64,000 bases of DNA from Bolinopsis microptera (Eukaryota; Ctenophora; Tentaculata; Lobata; Bolinopsidae): the NCBI RefSeq assembly GCF_026151205.1, contig NC_087073.1:12617578-12681577 (forward strand), given 5' to 3'. The position numbers and the translations under genes are program-made. Positions 36,601-49,900 of this stretch are shown here, in pieces. Every line of letters begins with the position of its first letter. The stretch's first letter is position 1. The notes beneath the pieces were generated by a model. That model saw nothing but the letters and a program-made list of their open reading frames with translations. It was not told the DNA's origin and did no database searches.

Positions 36601-37904
36601 TCTCTTGTTTATACAATTTTTAACTCGTATATTGGGTAGATTGAGTATTTATTATGGATTTTATATTGTTGTTAGCCCTGCTGATTTGTGTATTAGTAAT
36701 GATTACCTATCTGATGGACTACGGTATATACAGTTGATGGTAGTTTTCTCTTATTTTTCTTCTCTTGCTCTGCAAGCCCTGATTCTTGTATAAACATATT
36801 GTTTGATATAATATTGTATATTTTTGTATTGATTGTGGTATTTTGTGTGCCAGATTCAGCAATGGGTTCTTGCTGAATCACTGTATATTACACTCTGTGA
36901 CTAGTCCCTTTGATCAATCTCTTGCCCTGCAAGCCCTGTTTCTTGTCTATACAGCATATAATTATCATGTATCACATTGTAGTATGTAATAAACATTTGT
37001 AGTAGTTTAGGATTGTTTGAATTTCTTTTTGCTATGTTTTATAATATTTATTTGTATAATTTGTGAGTGTTTCTCCCGCTTTTCTTCCCTTGCGCAGCAA
37101 GCCCTGTCTCTTGTAAAAACAACCTTGAAAGTTTTGTAGATACATATAGTTTCTACACCTTTATCCTCTGGTCCCTAGGGTCAGCTGATCCCGGGCCAGA
37201 GGAAAACTACCGACTGCCAAGGTCTGACGCCTAGGCAGTCGAGACCTCTTATTGAGACCCTTTATAATAATAATAATAGGATTATGGCCACATGGCCATC
37301 TCGACAAAACTTGAAACCCAACTGCACTCTACGCTATTGCAGTTCGCACAATATTATCAAAAAGAAAAATGTTCCTAAAAAGAAAAATGTTCCTAAAAAG
37401 AAAAATGTTCCTAAAAAGAAAAATGCTGATGTGACAAAGTAAACATGTCTTGCCCCTATTTTGAAGAGCTATACTTCTATTAGAATACTATGTAACTTTA
37501 TCATCAATGAACTAGTTATTTTGCCAGCAAGGAGCTAACAGAGTTATAATAATTTTGTTGTGACGAAATTACCCTATTTTTGACCATGTTGCGGTAGTTT
37601 AATTGTGACACTGTTAACATATTGCCACCCGATAATGATTTATGTGACTGGTGCGTGGTACTAGCAGTGTTGTTTGATCCATAGTATTAGTGCTTTTCAT
37701 GCAACAAGTAAAACAAATCCTTTATGTCATGTTTCCAGGGTTTGGACTGGAATTGCCTGCTTAAAGAACCTCCATCGCATTACATTACATAATTTTCTGA
37801 AACATATATTACATTTACAATAAATTATGCAATATCACAACATTACAATCAACAAAATAAATTAAATCGCAGAATCTCAAATGCAAATAATCGTAAATTA
37901 AACA

Positions 37905-37935
<31 letters not shown>

Positions 37936-40900
37936 ACATGCAATAAATGAATATACGAATGCGCATCTTTTGTCAACTTACTCCTTCATAAAATTAATTT
38001 TTGACAAAAAAAAAATTTTTTAGACGGTAAAATAATGGTTACTAATTTATAAGTCACAAATAATAAATCAATACAAATTAATCACAAATACTAGAATAAT
38101 TAATAGATATTAGGTAACTTATATAACTGAAAAACGATATATGTCGATACAAATTACAAAATAATATTAGGTGATTGAAACATTTCAATAAATTCATCAT
38201 AAATATCACTACCATATTTACCCCAAATATTTAATCTTGATTTATAAAACTTGACAAACTTGTTGCGCAAAGCAGCTAACTTAAATCCTTGCGCAACCAA
38301 TTTACCTAAAAGTTCGGTAACACAATTTTTGAAACCCTTAAGTGTCGAATTAATTCTGGCTAATCGTACTAATTGAGAAATAAATATTCCATAAGACAAA
38401 TTATTTGGAACGTTTCCATCCAAAAAAGGATAAGATATAACTTTAAAATTATAATCTTTTCTTTTATCATATAACGTCACTCTAAACTTTCCTTGATAAA
38501 TACTAATGTTTAAGTCTAGATAGCAACATTTACGAGCCGAAATATTAGTATTATTTACTATCATTTCCTTAGGATAAATATCTTCTAATACATTCTGTAA
38601 TAAATTGAAATCATTAAAAACTATCAAATCATCTTGATAACGAAATGTGTCTTTTAATCTTTTTAGATTTTCTGTATCCCCTTGTTCTATCAAAAGTTTA
38701 ATATATTTATATTCGTAAACATGTAAATAAACATTAGCTATTTGTGGTGCTGCATTGGTACCCATTGGTATTCCAATAACTTGTCTATAAATTTGACCCT
38801 GATAAGTAACATAAGAATTATCAATCAAATAATTAAGACATTCCAAAAGTGTATCTTTAGAAAAATGAACTTTATTTTTACTAACATTATCAGAGAAATA
38901 GGCCTTCTTAGTATAAAGATTAGGAATAATATAAGACTTATCTTTAAAATCAAATACTCTTTCTACAAACATACGAAGATTATCCTTCAATTGAATATGA
39001 GGAATAGATGTATATAAAGTTGAAAAATCATAAGTACTGACAGACTTTAAACCTTTCTGGGTATTATCATAATTAAGAAAATCTAAGATAGGCTCATTAT
39101 TATCAATAACAAAATAATCATTTCTAACGTGAAATTTATTATCATATATAGATTTATTTTTAGCTGAGTGAAGCATAGATTTAATACAAATGCTAAGATA
39201 GACTGATAATTGTTGTAAACTACTTCCACTACCAGACGTTATATATCTAACTCCGACTGGCTTTTTATGCTGTTTTGGTGTAATATATAAATAAGGTAAT
39301 TTGCTATTATCTTCATCAAATTTAATACGATGTTTAAGTAAGAATGCTTTATGCTCATTAATTATATCATCTTCTGAACGATTAACTTTAGTAAATGTAT
39401 TCGATGATAATTCCTTTTCAATCATACTAATATAGAACTTTTTACAAACAATAGTAATATTATTTTTGGCTTTATCGGTAGGAACCAATACAAAATCTTT
39501 ATGAAGCTCATCTAAATCTGCTAAGACTTCAACATCTGATAATACTGAATAATAGGGATATGGTTTAGCTCCTTGCAGTTGAATTTTCACTTGCTCTATG
39601 ATTAGTGTTTTCCACTCTTGAAACTCTTCTATAGGTTTATGCCATAAATTAGACAATTTATCGCAATAGCTTTTGAGTGCCGTCTTTACTGATTTTAAAG
39701 CTTTTTCAGTACATGGTTTAGCTTGGTCTCTATAATTTAATCCCTTCATTAGGAGATTACGAAGTTTATCATTACTGATCATTGATAGCTCTCCTGTAAT
39801 GACATGTTTATGAGTAGGGTCTGTATAACGACTTGATGCACAATTACATTTCAATGTTTCTGAGTCAATGTTAGCTTCATTATATACTTTTTTGTAGTTA
39901 AGTACTTTAGATCTGATTGTTGGAGGGTATTTGTAGGACAATGTAGGTTGCTGATGATACTTTGACTTGAATGGTGCAGCTTTAGTAACTTGTTCCATTT
40001 TAAATATCTTTCGAAAATCAATATACTCGACAAATTTATTAACATAATTAACTACAATAAAAGAATTTGATTTACTATTATTCTTACACGCTAAACCCAT
40101 TCTTGTAAGGTAAAACCATGATAAATCTTTAACTAAGAGAATTTTATGAAATCTATATGTCGTTATACTACTATTAAAATTATTAATATAAGATATAGCT
40201 TTAATATATACTAACTTAAGTTGTTTCTTTTTAAGATTACATAGATTAGTACGAATATCATGCATATCAATCATATTATCATCATCCAGCAAATCTTCAT
40301 AAAATACATCGATATCAAATTCTTGTCTTTCACTTACTATATTACTAATGAATCTACCTCCACGTGAATGTCTATTTATTTTAACTATATCGAACTGACT
40401 ATTAAATCGCAGAATCTCAAATGCAAATAATCGTAAATTAAACACAAAAAAAAAAAAAAAAAAAAAAAAATTAAACATGCAATAAATGAATATACGAATG
40501 CGCATCTTTTGTCAACTTACTCCTTCATAAAATTAATTTTTGACAAAAAAAAAATTTTTTAGACGGTAAAATAATGGTTACTAATTTATAAGTCACAAAT
40601 AATAAATCAATACAAATTAATCACAAATACTAGAATAATTAATAGATATTAGGTAACTTATATAACTGAAAAACGATATATGTCGATACAAATTACAAAA
40701 TAATATTAGGTGATTGAAACATTTCAATAAATTCATCATAAATATCACTACCATATTTACCCCAAATATTTAATCTTGATTTATAAAACTTGACAAACTT
40801 GTTGCGCAAAGCAGCTAACTTAAATCCTTGCGCAACCAATTTACCTAAAAGTTCGGTAACACAATTTTTGAAACCCTTAAGTGTCGAATTAATTCTGGCT

Positions 40901-43900
40901 AATCGTACTAATTGAGAAATAAATATTCCATAAGACAAATTATTTGGAACGTTTCCATCCAAAAAAGGATAAGATATAACTTTAAAATTATAATCTTTTC
41001 TTTTATCATATAACGTCACTCTAAACTTTCCTTGATAAATACTAATGTTTAAGTCTAGATAGCAACATTTACGAGCCGAAATATTAGTATTATTTACTAT
41101 CATTTCCTTAGGATAAATATCTTCTAATACATTCTGTAATAAATTGAAATCATTAAAAACTATCAAATCATCTTGATAACGAAATGTGTCTTTTAATCTT
41201 TTTAGATTTTCTGTATCCCCTTGTTCTATCAAAAGTTTAATATATTTATATTCGTAAACATGTAAATAAACATTAGCTATTTGTGGTGCTGCATTGGTAC
41301 CCATTGGTATTCCAATAACTTGTCTATAAATTTGACCCTGATAAGTAACATAAGAATTATCAATCAAATAATTAAGACATTCCAAAAGTGTATCTTTAGA
41401 AAAATGAACTTTATTTTTACTAACATTATCAGAGAAATAGGCCTTCTTAGTATAAAGATTAGGAATAGGGTAAAGCACATAATTTTGTCATTTTTTGGCA
41501 ATTTTCCGACTGCCTGATATAAACCATGGGTTTTAACCTCGTCTGAAATTCCGATTTAGATGAAACCTCCACCATGTTATAGTAGACAGTCTAGGCAAGT
41601 TCTAACACAAAAATGATCGAAATTGCTGGGGTTGAAGATGTTCAAAAAAATTATTTTGAAAAAATGACAAAATTAGGTGACTTTACTTAATTTTGTCACC
41701 CCGAACCTAATTTTGTCACTTGAAGATTGTGCAAAAAGTAACCGTTTCTCGGTATTTTAGACTACCTGGATGCATCATTCGAGCGCTTTTTTACCAACAT
41801 TGACCTCAAAAATCCCAAAGATATGATGTTTTCATAGTTTTGTAGCTTGATGAAAAGATGACACTTTTTGGGTATCTAATCTTAGAAAATAGCCCCCAAA
41901 TGCCCCTGAAACCACTGGTATCTTGAAAAACGATTGGTTCTAGGTCTAGGTTGAAATTTTCATGTCTGTAGATAGATCACTTGCTTAGTAATTTCATAAA
42001 ATATTTTTTTAGTCATTTTAGATTGAAAAAATCAGATTATCCACCTCGGCGAAAATATGCTATTATAAGTGTTATGCTATTATAAGTGCCTTATACATAT
42101 CCTATGGGCAAAAAAACTTCAGAATAGTTGAATAAGGCCATTTTCAACACAATCTGTGATTTACAAGAAATTTGAGAAAGGTCGATTTTTTTGACAAAAT
42201 TAGGTACTTTTGGCAAAATCGAACCTAATTTTGTCACCCTCTGTAACTTGAACAATAATTGCGCTAGAGACTTGAAAATTTGTACGTATACTTCTGCTGT
42301 AGAAGATATTTGAAATATGCAATGGCATGAAGCTAGCTCAATTACTTTTGAAATAGCAATAAATCAAAATTTTGAAAATTCCTTAAGAAAACCTTAAGGA
42401 TCTTATTTATTTTTCGGGTTAACAGTTTCGCCTTCATTTTTGACACAGATGCAAAAGAGCTAGAAACTTAAACTTTGTAGGAGCAGTTTCAGCAAAGTCT
42501 AAGCTTTATTTTTATACACAAACCTTTTCTTTCAAGCTGAAATTCCGAGCCGAGGCAGTTTTTCAGAGCAAAATGACAAAATTAGGTACCCTGACAAAAT
42601 TACGTGCCTTACCCTAATATAAGACTTATCTTTAAAATCAAATACTCTTTCTACAAACATACGAAGATTATCCTTCAATTGAATATGAGGAATAGATGTA
42701 TATAAAGTTGAAAAATCATAAGTACTGACAGACTTTAAACCTTTCTGGGTATTATCATAATTAAGAAAATCTAAGATAGGCTCATTATTATCAATAACAA
42801 AATAATCATTTCTAACGTGAAATTTATTATCATATATAGATTTATTTTTAGCTGAGTGAAGCATAGATTTAATACAAATGCTAAGATAGACTGATAATTG
42901 TTGTAAACTACTTCCACTACCAGACGTTATATATCTAACTCCGACTGGCTTTTTATGCTGTTTTGGTGTAATATATAAATAAGGTAATTTGCTATTATCT
43001 TCATCAAATTTAATACGATGTTTAAGTAAGAATGCTTTATGCTCATTAATTATATCATCTTCTGAACGATTAACTTTAGTAAATGTATTCGATGATAATT
43101 CCTTTTCAATCATACTAATATAGAACTTTTTACAAACAATAGTAATATTATTTTTGGCTTTATCGGTAGGAACCAATACAAAATCTTTATGAAGCTCATC
43201 TAAATCTGCTAAGACTTCAACATCTGATAATACTGAATAATAGGGATATGGTTTAGCTCCTTGCAGTTGAATTTTCACTTGCTCTATGATTAGTGTTTTC
43301 CACTCTTGAAACTCTTCTATAGGTTTATGCCATAAATTAGACAATTTATCGCAATAGCTTTTGAGTGCCGTCTTTACTGATTTTAAAGCTTTTTCAGTAC
43401 ATGGTTTAGCTTGGTCTCTATAATTTAATCCCTTCATTAGGAGATTACGAAGTTTATCATTACTGATCATTGATAGCTCTCCTGTAATGACATGTTTATG
43501 AGTAGGGTCTGTATAACGACTTGATGCACAATTACATTTCAATGTTTCTGAGTCAATGTTAGCTTCATTATATACTTTTTTGTAGTTAAGTACTTTAGAT
43601 CTGATTGTTGGAGGGTATTTGTAGGACAATGTAGGTTGCTGATGATACTTTGACTTGAATGGTGCAGCTTTAGTAACTTGTTCCATTTTAAATATCTTTC
43701 GAAAATCAATATACTCGACAAATTTATTAACATAATTAACTACAATAAAAGAATTTGATTTACTATTATTCTTACACGCTAAACCCATTCTTGTAAGGTA
43801 AAACCATGATAAATCTTTAACTAAGAGAATTTTATGAAATCTATATGTCGTTATACTACTATTAAAATTATTAATATAAGATATAGCTTTAATATATACT

Positions 43901-46900
43901 AACTTAAGTTGTTTCTTTTTAAGATTACATAGATTAGTACGAATATCATGCATATCAATCATATTATCATCATCCAGCAAATCTTCATAAAATACATCGA
44001 TATCAAATTCTTGTCTTTCACTTACTATATTACTAATGAATCTACCTCCACGTGAATGTCTATTTATTTTAACTATATCGAACTGACTATAAATCGTTGT
44101 TTTAGAGTTCATCACAATATTGCAGGCATCTAGTATGTTCTTCTTTTTAACACGAACGTTGAGACCATATGGGAAAACTGTATTTAACTGCAACATACAA
44201 GCTTCTTCAATGTCTTCTCTTTCTTTCAATGTAGTATTATTAGGTAAGAGTTTAATCGGCATGATAGCCATGTTTTCAGTGCTATGAATTTTAGTGAAGT
44301 GATCACGAAGTATTTTGCAGCCTCCACCACGTTTTATAGTAGATTTATGTTGGCTTATTCTAGAAGCAATTGAATTGATCGTGTGCCCAATGTATTGATA
44401 TTTACAATCTTTATGCAAGCATTTTATCAAGTAGATGCAATTCTTCGTTTGACATGATCCATTAAAGTCAATGAGGAAAGTAGAGTTTGTAGTGCTATTA
44501 GTGTAGAAGTTGTCAAAAGAAAGGCGGTTTAAGCATGTAACGCATGATTTTCTATCACATGGTACTATGTTAAAGGTTTCAAGAGATTCTGGATCATTTA
44601 TACTCTGATGATCATCAAAAGATTGTTCCGACTTCATGCAGAAAAAAGATAGCTAAGCTATCATTGACCAAGCAGGGCGCAGAAACAGCCACAGTAGATC
44701 ACTAAATATTAGTGCTTTTCATGCAACAAGTAAAACAAATCCTTTATGTCATGTTTCCAGGGTTTGGACTGGAATTGCCTGCTTAAAGAACCTCCATCGC
44801 ATTACATTACATAATTTTCTGAAACATATATTACATTTACAATAAATTATGCAATATCACAACATTACAATCAACAAAATAAATTAAATCGCAGAATCTC
44901 AAATGCAAATAATCGTAAATTAAACACAAAAAAAAAAAAAATTAAACATGCAATAAATGAATATACGAATGCGCATCTTTTGTCAACTTACTCCTTCATA
45001 AAATTAATTTTTGACAAAAAAAATTTTTTAGACGGTAAAATAATGGTTACTAATTTATAAGTCACAAATAATAAATCAATACAAATTAATCACAAATACT
45101 AGAATAATTAATAGATATTAGGTAACTTATATAACTGAAAAACGATATATGTCGATACAAATTACAAAATAATATTAGGTGATTGAAACATTTCAATAAA
45201 TTCATCATAAATATCACTACCATATTTACCCCAAATATTTAATCTTGATTTATAAAACTTGACATACCAGCTTAAACCCCGTATGTAATATAAGGGGTTT
45301 AAGCTGGTATATCATTATTTGTTTAATTTCACACATGTTCAGATATCATCAAGATTATGTGACAAAGTAAACTTGTTTGTGCCTTCTGTGTTTTAATTCC
45401 TTACGACTATATGATATAATAACAATTCCTAGCACTTCCAGGCCATCAAATAAACCTACACTACTCAGCATTGCTTATCAGGGTGCCCTAAACATTCTTC
45501 ACATGTTTTCTTAAATGTGTGACAGAGTAAACCTGAGTGCACCATCTAACGAAAAAAGTCGTCAAATATGTAGGTAATGGTCATATGTACCCATCCAATC
45601 AACTGGACACCCAAAAATTTGGTCAAAAACGGCAGCAAGGGGTCCATATTTACTCCGTCACATGTTTATAGTGTGACAATGTAACCATTTCCGTGCCGGC
45701 CGTATTTAAGCGATATCTTATCACCTGATTAAGATATCGTTAAGTGACAAAGTTAGCCTAGAGGATGAAACGATTATCCTAACCATCAAGGGTTTGTGTA
45801 ATTTCATAGTGTGACAAAGTCAACTACACTGTGCCTTTTAATAGGGTCACTTATATTTACCAATATCCTCAAACTCAAATGAACGTGTCCATATAGTAGT
45901 TTATTTAATGATCTTAATGACTTCTGGTCATTGGCTAAACATCAAACTAGTACGCTCAGTACTTTATAATAAAACTGACTCAATGAAACTTGATTCCAGG
46001 ATTTGCAAAGAATCAAGAAATGTAGTATAGGATTAGAAATTACTACCAAGGACTAAGGAGCTATGCTTATGATCTGTTAAAGAATTAATAAACCTAGTAT
46101 AGCATGTCTGCTGATTAGAGAAGTTCCTCGGAACTTGACTTACTTGCTGACTTTAGTTGGTTCATTAGTCCGAAATGCGAAGAATTTGTTTAAAAACAAA
46201 GAAGCCTGGCCTAGATTTAAAGCGAAGAGTTAATGGATACCTAATGAGACGTCAGAAATAGATAAACTGGTAGCCTGTTTCCTAGTATAAAGAAAAATAG
46301 ATATTTCATTCATTGTAGTGTTTTTCGTCAGAAAACTTCTAAATTCGCTTTACATGGTCATTGTTCAAGGAATTATGGGGTCGTATGTATCCCACTAATC
46401 CCACGACTTACAGTCTTCTTACCTCCAAACTTACCCCTCTCTCAATTAACACATGTTAACCTTACAGCAAGTTGTACAGAAAGTAGGAAAGTTGATCCTG
46501 GACAAGCTGGTGTCTCCTCTACAGACCCTGATCACCAACGACGAGGAGCTGGAGCTTTTCATGGCTATTATCCTCTTCGATCCTTGTAAGAATTGTTCTT
46601 AGTAACTTAAAGAAATTTACATTTTATGTTGGCTTTGATATTAGCTTACTAAACAGCTCCTCGGATTATGAAGGTAACCACCGGTGATGATGTAATGCAG
46701 GGTTATTGTGAAATATAAATCGGGCACGTGAGAAAGTGACATGACTCAAATCACTGTCACTTTAAAAATAAACTCGTGTCGCCCCCACAGTAGTCTCAAG
46801 TGCTCATGATATTGGTAGGAAACAAGGATTTTACTTATTGGCAACTTCCATGATGATGGTAGGGCTAGCCAAATATGATTGGTTAAAATAGTGTCCTGAG

Positions 46901-49900
46901 TTAGTTATTGTAACATCATTTCGCAAGAGATATTTTGTTTTAATAAGTTAAAAGCGATAAATTAAGTAATGTATGGCTGTAATTTCCTTATTTGGTCTAA
47001 ATGATGACAATACAATGTAACAGGACCCGTACCAATCATATCCCTTTTTAATTGTGTCCTTCAATTTTAGATTAGGTTCTGTGTCATTGCAAGGGTGAGG
47101 AATCAAACCGCGGGAAAACTTCATTTAGATTCGTCCATCTGGTGGCAATAATTAACAATTTTATCAGACCCGTTGAAATCTTCAAACAAAGTTTTTCTTA
47201 TGAATGTTACCTAAAGTATACAATACCCACTATATCTAATGTCTTTGAACAAAGAAGAATATCATAATGTATATTCAGTTGGATAGCTTACATGATCCAC
47301 TGATCTACTCTGGATAATTTTTGATTTCAATAATATACTCATGCGCGCATGTAACCATTGCCTCTGATATATGTTTGACATCAGAGAGTGACTTACCAGC
47401 TCGAGCCAATAGGTACTATCATTGAAATTAAAAGTTCTCTGTTCCTTAAAATATGCGTGCTCCTCATCCGGGAACACACTCAGAATTAAATGTTTCTTGT
47501 CAGCTGTCAGGTTTAAGGTGAGTACTGCGGACGGATAAATGGCAGATTTTTTAGATTTAAGATCCACCCATTTACTCCTAAACCTTACAGCTACTACTAT
47601 ACCGTAGGGATGTTAGATATAAATAGCCTAGATTGTAGCTCTCACCATCTCTGTTCGCAGCATGCGAGACATTGAACGACGAGAGCGAGCGAGTAAAGCA
47701 GTTCAGACAGGAAACTTGTGACAAGTTGGAGGCTAAGTTGGCAGATAAGGGGGAGAAGCTGAGTGACTTGCTGCTGCTCTACCCTCCGCTGTGTACTGTA
47801 AGGAGTGCTATCATCGAACATCTTTCCCTTGGTTTGTTATCACTTTTATTTATTTTTTACATATTATCATGTTTAATGGACCCGTTATTACAGACATTAT
47901 GTTTTTATTGGAATTTGAGAAGATTTGAAATTATGTGCCAAATTCTATTCATCGAATTATTGTATCAGAAACGAAGTGAAAAACTCAAATTATAGGATTT
48001 GTCAATCAAATCTACATTCTTAAGTCAACGACCATTTTTCAAAAAAATAAAGATCTCTAAAAAAGAGTCTATTCGATTAAGGATCTCTTTGTCGGATGAT
48101 GAGAGGTCCAGTGCGTAGCAATAATCTCTCTCCGATCTGTTTAAGAGCAATTGCAGCATGGGCAGCATTTCTTTCCTGAAAATATTAGTTAATATTAATG
48201 TTACTCGAGTGTTAAGGGATGTTATCGGAGAACAGTCCGAAGAAGGGCGATTCCTAAAAACATCCACTTTGATTGAACTGTTCATATAATTAGTTTTCAA
48301 AATATGAATAAGTAATAACAATTAAAAAGGTGTAATATCTTACCGCATTTGCAGCCATTAGGACATTTGCAGCAGTTGGAGCATTTGCATCCGCTTCCAC
48401 ATTTACAACCCATATTTATTTTTGCTTCTAAGCTAGAGATAAAATTTGTCAGTTTTATCAGTTTTATTTATTAAGTTGGATAAATTTGTACTATTATGAA
48501 TACAAAGTAAGGTTTATTAATATTCAAATCTAAGTTTTTATTAGGATAAATCCTGTTAAAACAAGCTCAAACTTAGTAACAGAAAGAAATACGAAATACA
48601 GTAAAACCCCGATTTACCGCGCCCCGATTTATGATGTAATAAAAATAAATTCTTGAAGAGAAATGGCCGTGCATGCTAGCCTACGAAAATCACGATGTTT
48701 TATATGGGCCAGGAAAATGTTCCTGACAACTGATAAGGGGCAGTGTTAAACTTTTAAGTAATCTTTTCTAGAAAGTACAACAACGTGACCGGCTGCTATA
48801 ATTATGTTCCGTTTACTACCGGCCCGAGAACGGAGAAGGCACAACTGATGCCCAATCCGATTACTTATCTCATTTGGTCCCATGACCAGTTAGCTTTATC
48901 CTTTGCGTGTATGTGGCTTTTAAACTCAATTCTATAATTTTGTATAGAGCTCAAATATGGCGAATCTTCTCCGGAAGAGGGAACTGCTTCTTAAAAATAC
49001 TCCTTTTAACTTTATTAACTTTACTGATTAGGAAATGGGGTTGATCTAGTACTTCATGGAAAGTATACAGTTCAAACCTTATCAGTTAAAAGAAAAACGG
49101 TACGGTCTGAGAAATGAAACAGAAAAAATACCTCACGAGATCGTACAAATATCTGAACCATTCTACTTCCTTCCGCGCATTGCTGATTGTTTTAAAAAAA
49201 CTCACGTTTTGATCGCGAGTTAACAATATTTTACAATATTCATAAGAAAATAAGGTGATATTTATAATATTCAAAACGTTTTCTGTAGAACTGTTAGCTC
49301 AATAATCTAATATCCAGTGTGGATGTTGGGAGTGCTCCCAGCACGATGTGACAGGCTGGACTGTGTACCAAAAGTAGATTTCTGAAAGAGCCTAAGAAGG
49401 ATGAGGTCCACGTGCGTGTGCAGTGTGATGTCTTATACCCGCCTTTCTTTTAAATCGATTTATCTTTATCTTAAAAACTGATGGAACATTTTTGAGGGTA
49501 TCCTATCCGACCGGAAATAAGGGTCCAATTCTCTGAAGATTTGACCGTTGTTTTATTTTAGAGAGGCTGTGTCTAATTCTATAGGCATAGTAATAGTATA
49601 GTGCCTACAAGACTACAAGTATACCTAGCGTATAGAACTTGCATAGCGATTAACAAAAAAAAAGGTGTTAAATGAATAAAGATGAGTTGGTTGAACTTAA
49701 AGATAATAAATCTTAGTTGTAGTGAACGGTGGATTTTGTCGTACTGAACGCATGTTCCGGTTTTTTTTATTGAACGTTAGTGAACGTCAGTGATTATCAA
49801 AAATAAAAATGTATGCCAATTTTTGATCTATGTTATTTTATCAGACTGATAATTATCAATTTTACAGACTGATACAAAATGAGGCAATCCTATTTGTGTT

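Larger units (their letters stand above)
35013..37275 (+). mobile_element. 5'-truncated R2/Dong-type LINE with restriction-like endonuclease
   Basis: Carries the C-terminal half of the LINE protein and a ~0.8-kb structured 3' UTR. TAA/ATA microsatellites lie on both sides (35018-35037 and 37262-37277). It splits one ~300-bp repeat unit of the host element, and CTGAT beside both junctions may be the target duplication. Confidence 0.75.
40403..44706 (-). mobile_element. Naiad Penelope-like element, copy 2 (full length, split by an insertion)
   Basis: The only copy with the complete coding region, from an N-terminal GIY-YIG endonuclease to the reverse transcriptase. A 1,147-bp TA-flanked element interrupts it at 41468-42614. 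Copy 3 sits directly upstream (minus-strand sense), giving the partial tandem arrangement usual for Penelope-like elements. Confidence 0.88.
33399..45895. mobile_element. ~12.5-kb inverted-repeat element with an iterated TGTGACAAAG motif
   Basis: A 40-bp perfect inverted repeat (left end TATATGGACACGTTCATTTG; right end its complement at 45856-45895) bounds the segment. A 14-bp identical direct repeat, GTAGTTTATTTAAT, extending to 21 bp with two mismatches, flanks it. That is far longer than the 2-9 bp duplication of ordinary cut-and-paste elements. Both flanks of the interior (33400-35010, 37430-37680, 45340-45850) repeat TGTGACAAAGTAAAC variants in both orientations. No transposase is visible. 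The LINE fragment and the Naiad copies inside look like later insertions. It is a single foreign block in the receptor intron. Confidence 0.65.

Noticed and set aside
40403-40505. N-terminal 35 residues of the long Naiad frame in copy 1
   Set aside because: They are the antisense of the 3' UTR of copy 2, including its poly-A, so the start codon there is accidental.
44638-44706. Hammerhead ribozyme in the Penelope junction
   Set aside because: Penelope pseudo-LTRs often carry one, but I could not find a CTGATGA core with a GAAA partner on the minus strand. A covariance-model scan would be decisive.
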